Counted from the first letter of the stretch, positions 47,641 through 56,690 are shown. The stretch is DNA of 64,000 nt from Lunularia cruciata (GCA_948567375.1 OX419756.1:61854552-61918551), one strand, 5' to 3'. Numbers and translations: made by a program. Notes: generated by a model not told the origin, from the sequence alone.

Positions 47641-48790
47641 TCGAGTGCAGCAGAGTGCACCACGCCATGTTTGTTTTTGAGGACAAGGTGGACAGCCCAG
47701 ATCCTATGGAGCGAGTGGAGGGCCTAGTGGAGTTAGACCCTTACCCTCATTTTCGGGTCAGCAGCAGCTAGTGAGTGGTGGTGTTGCTTGTTGGACTTGT
47801 GGTGGACCTCACCATAGGAGAGAGTATACTCAAGGCAGCAGACCTGATACCTCAGGTGCATCACAGCCAGCACAGAGGCAGCGTGAGCACTGCCACAGAT
47901 TTGGTCACACTAGTGACCGGTGTTTCGACCTACACCCGGAGTTACGAAGTGGTAGGGCTGCTATGGCAAGTAGTAGAGGAGCTCCAGTTCATGGAGGACG
48001 AGGTGGTGGTAGAGGATCTACACCTAGTAGGGGTGCAGTACCTGCCCTTACTTCTGACACAACTATGGCTACTCGGATTGAGCAGTTGGAGCAGAGATTG
48101 GCTAGTATGGCTATTGCTCAGAGGAGATCAGATTTGGGTGCTGAGGCTTCCACCTTATATGCTGGTGATAGAGATGCTTTGGACTTCATGTGCGGAGCAG
48201 CACAGGTGGATGCATCTGCAGCAATGACTAGGAGTGCAGTACGTGCTCCAGAGCCTAGAGGAGCATCAGTGGAGTTGGACCCACAGAGAGGAGAGGTTGG
48301 GAGACAAGTCAGACTTCCCCAGTCTTTCACCCTATCTGAGGCATTACAGACGACATCCATGGTTCCTAGACGTCCCAGTGAAGGTGTGGTAGGTGGTGAT
48401 GGAGTACCTGATGGAGTACCTGATGGAGTACCTGCTGGTCAGCCACTTGCTACTACACAAACTAAGTCTAGCATGATGTTGGGGGCGGCTCAGCTGATTA
48501 TGCGGCATCCTTTATTTTCAGCCAGTGACATGTTTACATTGGGAGTTGACCCAGCTCCAGTATTCCGGTTGGCTGCCACGTTGTGTGAGAGTAGGGATGG
48601 TGCTGTTCCTACTACTAGAGCAAAGGTGGTTGGTAGTGGATCAGACTTGGTTGAGGAGCATGGGATCCATTCAGCGACCAGTGGTTTGTGGCAGGCAGCA
48701 GCGGCTAGACAGGAGGAGTTGCCAACTAGACCGGCCTTTGAGAGAGCGCGGTTTACACCTGGTGTTGTCCTATTGGATAACCAGAGGGGG
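47641..48790 (+). pseudogene. Alpha nucleocapsid region with two decayed zinc knuckles
   Basis: After the frameshift the frame runs through a Gly/Pro/Ser/Gln linker (one TGA at 47678). Two knuckles each lack one ligand: CWTCGGPHHRREY has Tyr in place of the last Cys, and CHRFGHTSDRCFDLHPE has Phe in place of the second Cys. Both are single-base changes from the plant gag form. A conserved region follows (TRIEQLEQRLASMAIAQR, FMCGAAQVDASAAMTRS) that gamma also keeps. It has no domain I recognise and may be a spacer or capsid-associated region. Confidence 0.7.
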
Positions 48791-49378
48791 ATTTTTCGTT
48801 TGGTGGGACCTTCAAGGAAGGTCTATACACCACAGAGAGTCTTGTTAGACTCTGGTGCGTAGCCCCTTATGTTGGGGAAGGCTACAGTTGTCGGTCTGGA
48901 GTTACGGAAGACCGATGTGGAGAGGTGTCCATTTCAGATCCAGACATCTCTTGGTGGTGGTTCGACACTGTACATCACACGTGGAGAGCTTGTTGTCCAG
49001 GTTCAGCCTGGTCATCCGACTGATAGCTCGGTGGTGAGAGCTCAAGCTATTGCGACAATAGTTGAGTCATATGATGTGCTAGTTGGGGGAGCAGTGTTAT
49101 ACCCTATGGGTTTCAGCATTGACTATTGGGAGGAGACAGCCTCTTATAGACCTGGTTGGCAGTCTGGTGAGGGATGGGTATATCGTCTACCAGTACGCTT
49201 CAGTAGTGGCAGTCTTGGCTCACTAGAGTCCGGGACCATGGCAGCATCAGTTTTGGCTTTCAATGGTGCAGTTACTTGGCCTGGTGACTTGTTGGAAAGG
49301 AACGCCCATGCAGAGGATACTCCAGTACCAGAGGAGATCACTTGACTTTGGAGTACGAGTGGGATTGTTCCATCCACC
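48791..49378 (+). pseudogene. Alpha aspartic protease and linker
   Basis: RVLLDSGA at about 48836-48859 is the retropepsin active-site loop. It is followed directly by TAG (48860-48862) and then PLMLGKATVVGLEL in the same frame. ESYDVLVGGAVLYPMG further on matches the second conserved protease motif. The shared TAG in gamma is noted separately. A TGA at 49343 (TGG in gamma) closes the linker just before the methyltransferase frame. The protease would cut the Gag-Pol polyprotein, and the whole stretch shares one register with the methyltransferase. Confidence 0.8.
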
Positions 49379-50650
49379 TTGGATGTTTCATTGTGGAGTT
49401 CAGAGGAGGCATTGCAGCAGCATGTAGATCAGTTGGTGCAGCAGGCTTGGAGTGGAGCCTTCCTACCATCAGGGGATGAGTGTGAGGATGAGCCTCCAGA
49501 GGCGATTGCCTTGACACCTCTGGATACCACACTTATTGCTTGGCAGTACCCAGTAGAGGGGATATGCCTATTGGAGTTGTTTGGTGGGATCAGCACCGGA
49601 CTAGCTGCGGTGTTACAGGCGGGTATCCGAGTACAGAGGTACTTGTATGTAGAGAGAGATGAGACTGCTAGGCGAGTCTCTCTACATCATGTGGCACACT
49701 TGGCCTATCGGTATCCGGAGTTATTACCGATGTCAGTAGTCAGAGGTTACCAGAAGGCCTTACGAGGAGACATTTCCTTACTGGGGGCGCATGACCTAGA
49801 GAGACATGGGCCTGTTCACTTGGTGATTTCTGGATGGCCATGTCAGGGACATACACGTGCGGGCCGCGGTTTGGGTCTTCAGGATCCTCGTTCTGGTGTG
49901 TTTTGGGAGATGTTACTGATATTACGACATCTCCAGGTTCATAAGTCTATTTCTCTAGCTTACCTTTTGAAGAACGTTCCTTTGTTGGGTGATTCTCGCA
50001 CTAGAGTGGTGGCGAGTACACATCAGGTCCATTCTTGGATGGGGCCTATTGTATTGTTAGATGCAGCTAGAGTGGGATCACGGGCTCATCGTCTTCGCCT
50101 TTGGTGGACGAACCTTTTACCCAGAGAGGTTCTACAGCGTAGTTATGATGGGATTCAGCAACTAGACCACATTCTTGTTGATGATATCTTGGATGCTGGG
50201 CGTCAGTCTCAGACAATGGTAGTGGTTGATAGGTCACCTATGGCAGTGGTGAACCTAGTTGGACAGCCTAGAGCTGCATTTCCTGCACTCATGAGTTTCC
50301 CAGGCTCTCATGCTTTTCGAGAGGGAGGACTTGGACTTGTTTGGGACTCACAGTTACAGCAGTTGGTGGAGCCCAATGTTGATGAGAGAGAGCGAGCGAT
50401 GGGTTTTCACACCGGTATTACTGCTATTCCAGTAGTGTCAGAGGCATCCAGGCGTCAGGTGTTAGGTCAGGCTATGGACCTGAACTGTTTGACCTGGATT
50501 GTGAGCCTTGGTTTGGCCGAGCAGCGTAGGATGCGCTTGATAGGCATCACCACTCGCACACTTGTGAGCCCTGTGCCTATCAAGACGATTCAAGCACATG
50601 CTGGGGGCGATGGACCGAGTGGACATGGTATTCTTGGGACACATCAGTAG
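49379..50650 (+). CDS. Cytosine-5 DNA methyltransferase domain, DNMT3-like, inside a retroelement
   Basis: 423 open codons in the register of the protease. Motifs appear in the standard order. Motif I (SAM loop) is LFGGISTGLAAVLQAGI at residues 67-83. Motif II VERDE is at 91-95. Motif IV GWPCQG is at 152-157, with catalytic Cys 155 (codon 49841-49843). The VI position is LKNVPLLGD at 197-205. Motif VIII RVGSRAHRLRLWW is at 231-243. A DERERAMGF segment at 335-343 and motif X-like RRQVLGQAMDLN at 358-369 follow. The AHRLRLWW..L pattern and unpermuted order point to DNMT3 and not DRM, whose motifs are rearranged; CMT/MET1 features are absent. Motif VI normally has Glu and here has Lys (AAG 49970), while gamma keeps Glu. 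It would transfer a methyl group from SAM to C5 of cytosine. The start is internal to a polyprotein. Family call strong; activity of this copy doubtful. Confidence 0.9.
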   Translation: MDVSLWSSEEALQQHVDQLVQQAWSGAFLPSGDECEDEPPEAIALTPLDTTLIAWQYPVEGICLLELFGGISTGLAAVLQAGIRVQRYLYVERDETARRVSLHHVAHLAYRYPELLPMSVVRGYQKALRGDISLLGAHDLERHGPVHLVISGWPCQGHTRAGRGLGLQDPRSGVFWEMLLILRHLQVHKSISLAYLLKNVPLLGDSRTRVVASTHQVHSWMGPIVLLDAARVGSRAHRLRLWWTNLLPREVLQRSYDGIQQLDHILVDDILDAGRQSQTMVVVDRSPMAVVNLVGQPRAAFPALMSFPGSHAFREGGLGLVWDSQLQQLVEPNVDERERAMGFHTGITAIPVVSEASRRQVLGQAMDLNCLTWIVSLGLAEQRRMRLIGITTRTLVSPVPIKTIQAHAGGDGPSGHGILGTHQ

Positions 50651-50889
50651 CTACTAGGGAGAGTGGTCTACTTGGAGTCCATCCAGGTGAGCGTGGGCTA
50701 CTTGGATTACACACTTGGTCCACATGGGATGGAGCTAGAGGACGTGTGGAGCTTGCAGCCAAAGTGGAGGGCGTTTTTCACACAGAGGTTGGGACCTCTA
50801 GTGGTCAGGAGCATGACACTATTGCTCCCAAGGGCCCAGTGTAGCAGCCAGTTAGTACGTCTTCCACTCCTACTACAATTACAGGGGAT
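50651..50889 (+). other. Linker between methyltransferase and RT, with conserved UAG-CAG-CCA
   Basis: The RT register is open from about 50653 (ESGLLGVHPGERGLLG) through an acidic, Gly/Ser-rich linker, except for UAG at 50842-50844 followed by CAGCCA. Gamma shows UAG-CAACTA at the same place and an otherwise open linker. A small indel near 50640 in alpha puts the methyltransferase out of register with this linker. In gamma that junction is in frame. Confidence 0.7.
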
Positions 50890-51866
50890 ACTTGGGAGCC
50901 AGATCTTGGACCCAAGCTTACTAGAGAGGAAAGACGGAGGGTTTGGAGGCTCTTGAGGAGTCACACGAGTTGTTTTGCCTTTAGTATGAAGGATTTGGGT
51001 GCTCTGAAGGGACCTGGTATACGGATTGAGCTGACTAGCAACACACCTGTTTTCCGACGTCCTTATTGGTATAGTAATATGGAGAGGACATTGATTCAGA
51101 GCCGAAGTAGTGACCTTTTTGAGGCTGGTTTGGTGGAGATTTCACATGGAGAGTATGCATCAGCGACAGTGATGCCAGCCAAGAAGGATATGCATGGCAA
51201 CTATACAGATAGGTGGATGTATGGAGATTACCGTCCTATCAACCAACAGACCAGGGCTGATCAGTATGCCATGCCTACACCGGAGGAGATTTTTGATGCA
51301 ATTGGGCATGCAAAGGTCTTCAGTACTTTGGATCTTTGAGCGGGATATCATCAGTTGCCAATCAGGGAGGAGGATAAGTCCAAGACAACATTTTGGGCTA
51401 TTGATCCTCACGGCAAGGATGTGTTATATCAGTGGAGGTTCTTACCATTTGGATTGAAGAACGCTCCTGCTGAGCTCCAGAGGGTCATGGATAGGATCCT
51501 AGCTGGATTGGATTTTGCTCGGTGTTATATTGATGACATTTTGGTCTATAGCACTATTGTGGAGGAGCATGAGAGACAGTTGTTGGAGGTGCTTGAGAGG
51601 TTGAGATCTCATGGACTCAAACTACATCCTGGGAAGTGTAGGTTCTTCCACAAGCAGGTTGAGTATTTGGGTCACACTATCTACCCCGGAGGACTTGGTG
51701 TCCAGCAAACCAAGGTGGAGGCTATTGCACATATTCCTCGGCCTACGGATGTGAGCAGAGTGCGAGCATTCCTTGGGTTGGCAAACTTCTATCGCCGCTA
51801 TGTTAGAGGATTTAGTGCCATTGCCAAGGCCTTGACGAAGCTGACCAAGCTTACACAGGAGTGGTG
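50890..51866 (+). pseudogene. Alpha reverse transcriptase
   Basis: RT register from TWEPDLGPKLTREE through MPAKKDMHGNYT (fingers), YGDYRPINQQT and STLDL. A TGA at 51337 stands where LRAGYHQ is expected. The frame is open again to 51866 with FLPFGLKNAPAELQRVM, the catalytic box YIDD at 51526-51537 and the thumb (RVRAFLGLANFYRRYV). One base is missing near 51866 compared with gamma (58541), which shifts the frame into RNase H. It would copy element RNA into DNA. The active site is intact, the frame is not. Confidence 0.9.
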
Positions 51867-52330
51867 TGGGGAGATGAGCAGGAGAGAGCTTTTGTAAAGC
51901 TCAAGGAGAGGTTGACATCTGCTCCTATTTTGAGGAGACCAATCAGGGGACGACCATTTCAGGTTCACACTGATTGGAGTATGTTGGGGCTTGGAGCGGT
52001 GCTCACCCAACATGATGATGAGGAGAAGGAGTTTGTGGTGGCCTATGCTAGTTGCTCCAACAATTCAGCGGAGGCGAAGTATAGTTCATATGAGGGAGAG
52101 TGCTTGGCAGCAGTTTGGGCAGTAGCACATTTCCGATGTTACCTATTTGGTAACCCCTTCACTCTCATCATTGATCATCAGCCGCTGAAGAGGTTGATGG
52201 AGTCCGACAAGCTTTTAGGGAAGCTTGCACGATGGGCTCTGATTTTACAGGAGTATGATTTCACGGTTGTTCACAGACCTGGAGTAGTGAACCGTGATGC
52301 AGATGGGTTGAGTAGAAACCCATGTCCCAG
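51867..52330 (+). pseudogene. Alpha RNase H
   Basis: Frame from 51861 onward. The first catalytic region is VHTDWSMLGLGAVL (Asp kept). The Glu is in YEGECLAAVWAV, the next Asp in IIDHQPLKRLM and the last in NRDADGLSR, so all four acidic positions are present. Open without stops. In the parent it degrades the RNA strand during cDNA synthesis. Confidence 0.85.
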
Positions 52331-53657
52331 CCAGCTGGATCAGACCGGAGCATGTTGGCATGGTGAGACAGATGAGGAGATGGTGCCAGGTTGGCATGCA
52401 TCGGCCTTTCTGTGTATATTTGCAGAGACTTTGGTGGTATCTCTCTCAGCGCATACAGGAGGAGTTATTGAGGTCACAGATCCAGAGAGTGAAGATATTG
52501 GTACAATTCAACGAGACATTCATGATGATGTCTTAGTGATGGACTATCTTCGCACTGGTGTTGTGGGAGGCACAGTTGGGGCCAAGGAGAGAGACCATGT
52601 TCTTCAGCAAGCCAGACGGTTCAGATTGGAGGGTAGACACCTTTTGCGTGTATGGGAGGATGGTAGAGTGCGAGTGGTACCACTTCCATCATAGAGACCA
52701 CAGTTGGTCCGTCATGCTCATGAGGAGCTAGGACATTTTGGAGTAAAGCGTACATATAGCTTACTCCAGAGTCATTATTGGTGGCGCGGTATGCAGACCA
52801 AGGTACAGCAGTTTGTTGCCAGATGTGTGGTTTGTGACCGAGTTAGAGCATCATTCAATGCTCCTACGCCACAGTTACACCCATTATCTATCATGGGATT
52901 GGGTTACCATTGGAGTTTGGACTTTGCCGGACCTTTATCGCTGACTGTGAGACATCATCGGTATGTTTTGGTGATGGTGGAGCACTTCTCCAAGTGGATT
53001 GAGTTGGTGGCACTTCCTGACAAGTCTAGTGAAGGGACAACTTACTCGTTCTTGGATTGAGTTCTTAGTCATTTTGGTGCACCAGCTGAGGTTTTGACTG
53101 ATCAGGGTACAGAGTTCTTGGGAGAGTTTCAGGTCTTATGTGACAAGGCTTTGATTGATCATCGTACTACATCCCGAGATCACCCTGAGGCAGATGGCTT
53201 AGCAGAGAGAGTGGTTCAGACGGTGAAGAGAGGATTGCGAAAGTATGGTTTGCAGAGAGGCCACTTGGGAGATTGGGATCTCCAGTTACCTTGGTTGGCC
53301 ATGGGCTATCGGTTCAGCCGGCAAGGCTCCTTAGCATCCTTCTCTCCATACTTTCTACTCTATGGACGAGATCCAGATTTACCTACAGCCATTCGTCGAG
53401 ATGCTACTGTAGTTTTGGACTTGGATGACCCCGATGTATGGATGAGCGCATGTTCTCAGCGGGCAGAGATCTTTCGGAGAGTGATGCCGATGGCTTTTGA
53501 GAACTTGGCGATTGCTCAGCATAGAGATACTTTACGCTATGCTACTATTCGAGGAGGAGGTTATAGACCCTCAATCCGTTGATTTCATCTAGGTGACTAT
53601 GTATATCTACAGTAGACAGCACCGACGACACTTGATGTTTCTACAGGCCGCACTATC
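52331..53657 (+). pseudogene. Alpha integrase
   Basis: After a linker (VIEVTDPESEDIGTIQRD), the zinc-binding HHCC is HEELGH (H6, H11 of the frame at 52704) with CVVC (C41, C44). The catalytic acids are all kept: Asp in SLDFAGPL, Asp in TDQGTEF (53100-53102) and Glu in AERVVQ (53205). Four stops interrupt it: TAG 52692, TGA 53058, TGA 53580 and TAG 53613. In other copies the same positions read CAG or CAA, CGG, CAA and CAA, which points to C-to-T decay. The C-terminal module (FHLGDYVYL) leads directly into the PHD module. Confidence 0.9.
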
Positions 53658-53957
53658 TTGAGAGTGCGCGAGGTATTGCCATCTGGAGTCCTTGTGTTAG
53701 AAGGACGTGATGGTGTTTTTTGGAAGGATCATGTGCGCAATTGTGCGCCATGCCACCTTCCAAACATTGATGGTACTATGGACCCAAGCTTGGCACTTGT
53801 ACGTGCAGGCTTGAGGTGTATGTTATGTGGCTCTCCTGGTGGAGCTGCTACTATGTTAGTGTGCGATAGCTGTTTGAGAGGATGGCATATGGCATGTATG
53901 ACTCCTCCCCTCACGGTGGTTCCTCAGGGACAGTGGTTATGTCCTAGATGTACTTGA
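53658..53957 (+). CDS. PHD finger at the C-terminus of alpha's integrase polyprotein
   Basis: The last 99 codons, in the integrase register. After a small beta-rich module (REVLPSGVLVLEGRDGVFW) comes a complete C4-H-C3 zinc motif: C54, C57, C69, C72, H77, C80, C95 and C98 (CMLCG, CDSC, GWHMAC, WLCPRC; nucleotides about 53817-53954). This is a textbook PHD finger, a reader of histone H3 tails, in the slot where chromoviruses carry a chromodomain. The Trp before the last Cys pair and the spacing fit the family; the modification read cannot be told. TGA follows. Beta has the same module in decayed form. The start shown is internal to the polyprotein. Confidence 0.9.
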   Translation: MRVREVLPSGVLVLEGRDGVFWKDHVRNCAPCHLPNIDGTMDPSLALVRAGLRCMLCGSPGGAATMLVCDSCLRGWHMACMTPPLTVVPQGQWLCPRCT

Positions 53958-54126
53958 CCTGTAGCTAGTTCATTCTTTATATGGTATAGATTGCAGACAG
54001 GCGACTAACAATGGGGCTCCATAGCACCTGGCCTCCTGATCTTTGCCCATTAGAGGGTATACCATATACTTAGAGTAGATGGCTATCTGGAGTTAGAGGG
54101 ACCTAACCGCTAGCTAGGGGGGCGAT
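53958..54126 (+). other. Alpha 3' untranslated stretch and polypurine tract
   Basis: 170 non-coding bases ending in AGGGGGGCGA (54116-54125), a polypurine-like tract immediately before TGTGGCAC. Beta has the same stretch with a more decayed tract. Confidence 0.7.
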
Positions 54127-54231
54127 TGTGGCACTTTAGAGTCTATGTGTGACTTATGTGTGAGTTGTGCTTCTATAGTGTATGATGTTGACAGCGATGT
54201 ATGTTGTGTAGCAATGTATATACGCACGACA
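54127..54231 (+). repeat. Terminal segment B of alpha
   Basis: TGTGGCACTTTAGAG...CGCACGAC(A), about 105 bp, matching B1 and B2 of beta. It ends exactly at the target duplication ATCTT. No segment A follows. Confidence 0.85.
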
Positions 54232-55119
54232 TCTTGCTCAAAGTACAAGGTGATGAATTGTGTGAAATGATGTTTAGGTAATATCTGGACATGACTCAAT
54301 GGTTTGGCAGAAGTGGATTTGGTTGTCCATAAATTCAATCCATCCCATGTGTGCCAATGTAAAAGACCACAACCGAGGAGAGAAATATGAGAATGGAAAC
54401 TCACATTGGGATACTTGAATGAGGGAAAACTCCAAATGTCTAGCATGACTTTGGCTTTGGTATTTATAGGTAGCATACAAGGCCCTTGAGTAGCTTCTAA
54501 AGAAGCTTCCTTGAGCCACTTTCTTAGAGTGCAAGCCAAGTTAACTTGGAAGCTTCTCAAGAGCTTTTTTCTAGAAGCCGCTGTTGTCGGGAAAATAAAC
54601 TACACATAGTATTGGTGCGATTTGGTGTGAATTTTTCATGTTAGAGAACTCAAGGGTTTATGCAATGGTGAAATTGGTAGTTGTTTTTTGTTCTTGTAGG
54701 CTCAAGGATTTTCTCTTGTGTTAAGGAAGGAAGGATTTTTCTTCAAGAAAGGAGAGGACCGATAGGAAGTGAAATTTTGGAGAAGAAGTATCGAGGGTTT
54801 TGTTGCTGGACAGAAAAGAGTTTGAAAGAGAGTTGTGAGAAAAGGGAAGTTGCTAGGAAAAAAAAGAGTGTGAAAAAGAGTTGTGAGAAAAAGGAAAGTT
54901 CTAGACAGAAGAGAGGATTTGGGATCTGGATGAAGGGCTTTTTGGGACAAGAAGAGAGAGAGATACCGAGAAATAGGTTGGCTTGGAAAAGAGGTTGAAT
55001 TCTAGAAGGGACAGGGGTCTTTTTGGAGGATCAATGAGAAAGAGAGGATTGAGAAGAAGAGCAAGGTTCAAGAAGGAAGGGTTTAGGGTTTAGGCTTTTT
55101 GGGAGAAAGAGGGCTAGAG

Positions 55120-56690
55120 GGATTTTTCAAGATGCCTAAGGGCTGTGACAGGGCCAGAGGAGATGAAATTTGGGAGTTGAGTGAGAGTCTTGCAGTGCCA
55201 AAGGGGAATTTTTGAAATGCCTTAGGGTTGTGACAGAAGAAGAAAGTTTTTGAGGGTTGAGTGAGAGTCATGCAGGGCCAGAGAGGAATGTTCAAAATGC
55301 CTTAGGGCTGTGACAGGGGAACAAAGTTTTCAAGAGTTGATGAGAATCTTGCAGGGCTAGAGATGAATTTTCAAAATGCCTTAGGGCTATGACAGGAGAA
55401 CAAAGTTTTTGGGAGTTGAGTGAGAGTCTTGCAGGGCCAGAGAGGAATTTTTGAAATGCCTTAGGGCTGTGACAGGAGGAGAAAGTTTTCAAGAGTTGAG
55501 TGAGAGTCTTGTAGGGCCAGAGGGGAATTTTTGAAATGCCTTAGGGCTGTGACAGGAGAAGAAATTTTTCAGGAGTTGAGTGAAAGTCATGCAGGGCCAA
55601 AGAGGAATTTTTGAAATGCCTTAGGGCTGTGACAGGAGAAGAAAGTTTTCAGGAGTTGAGTGAGAATCTTGCAAGGCCAGAGATGAATTTTCCAAGGGCT
55701 TAAGGGCTGTGACAGGGCAAGAGGAGATGAAATTTGGGAGTTGAGTGAGAGTCTTGCAGGGCCAGAGGGGAATTTTTGAAATGCCTTAGGGTTGTGATAG
55801 GAGAAGAAAGTTTTTGAGAGTTGAGTGAGAGTCATGCAAGGCCAAAGAGGAATTTTTGAAATGCCTTGGGGCTGTGACAAGAGAAGAAGTTTTCAGGAGT
55901 TGAGTGAGAATCTTGCAGTGCCAGAGTTGAATTTTTGAAATGCCTTAGGGCTGTGACAAGAGAAGAAAGTTTTCAGGAGTTGAGTGAGAATCTCAAGGCC
56001 TGAGATGAATTTTCAAAATGCCTTAGGGTTGTAACAAGAGAAGAAAGTTTTTGGGAGTTGAGTGAGAGTCTTGCAAGGCCAGAGATGAATTTTCAAAATG
56101 CCTTAGGGCTGTGATAGGAGAAGAAAGTTTTCAAGAGTTGAGTGAGAATCTTGCAGGGCCAGAGATGAATTTTTGAAATGCCTTAGGGCTGTGACAGGAG
56201 AAGAAAGTTTTAGGAGTTGAGTGAGAATCTTGCATGGCAAAAGATAAATTTTTGAAATGCCTTAGGGCTGTGGCAGGAAAGGAAAGTTGGAAAGTTGAGT
56301 GAGAGTGGTGTAGGCCAGGGAGGAATTTTGAAATGCCTTAGGGCTGTGATAGGAAAGGAAAAATGGAAATTTGAGTGAGAGTGATGCAGGCCAGGGAGGA
56401 ATTTTGAAATGCCTTAGGGCTGTGATAGGAAGGGGAAGTTGGAAAGTTGAGTAGGAGTGCTGCAGGCCAGGAAAATATTTTGAAATACCTTAGGGCTGTG
56501 ACAAGGACAGGAGATGATTTTGAAAGTTGAGTGAGAGTCCTGAGGGCTGAGGAATTTTTGAGATGCCTTAGGGCTGTGACAGGGCCAAGAGAAGAAATTC
56601 AAAGGTTGAGTGAGAGTGTTGCAGGGCCGGAGGAAATTTTTGAGATGCCTTAGGGTTGTGATAGGAGGAGGGGAAATTTTGAGAGTGGAG
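55120..56690 (+). repeat. 80-bp tandem repeat array, about 18 units
   Basis: CTTAGGGCTGTGACAGG recurs with a period close to 80 bases (for example at 55221, 55301, 55380 and 55460). GAGTTGAGTGAGAATCTTGC and AGGGCCAGAG lie at fixed offsets. Units vary by point changes and a few short indels, with later units shorter. Minus-strand frames through it are artefacts of the periodicity. Confidence 0.95.

Larger units (their letters stand above)
44891..54231 (+). mobile_element. Copy alpha: Ty3/gypsy-type retroelement carrying a DNA methyltransferase and a PHD finger
   Basis: A 9.3-kb element inserted in the leader of a family B copy. The flanks carry ATCTT on both sides (44886-44890 and 54231-54235; the shared A makes this a 4- or 5-bp duplication). 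Joining them recreates the empty site seen near 35387. Coding order is gag, zinc knuckles, protease, methyltransferase, RT, RNase H, integrase, PHD. It is more GC- and CpG-rich than beta, gamma and delta, consistent with being the youngest copy. Three single-base-type frameshifts (about 47.6, 50.64 and 51.87 kb) and about nine stops make it inactive. Terminal structure is unusual: segment A at the left, segment B at the right, no full LTR at either end. Confidence 0.92.

Noticed and set aside
49379-50650. Methyltransferase as a bacterial restriction-modification enzyme or contaminant
   Set aside because: It is in frame with a retropepsin and followed by RT in two copies nested in plant retrotransposons, and the motif VIII region resembles DNMT3 more than typical bacterial enzymes.
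49379-50650. Methyltransferase as a DRM-type enzyme
   Set aside because: DRM catalytic motifs are circularly permuted; here motif I comes before IV, VIII and X.
44891-54231. Element as a true DIRS/Ngaro retrotransposon
   Set aside because: The terminal layout resembles split direct repeats, but the element encodes a DDE integrase with HHCC zinc site and a polypurine tract, no tyrosine recombinase is seen, and a short target duplication is present.
54681-54998. 105-codon Lys/Glu-rich frame in element X
   Set aside because: Purine-biased, low-complexity sequence explains the open frame; no domain and no start context.
55120-56690. CRISPR-like array
   Set aside because: Whole 80-bp units are repeated without unique spacers, in a eukaryotic transposon context.
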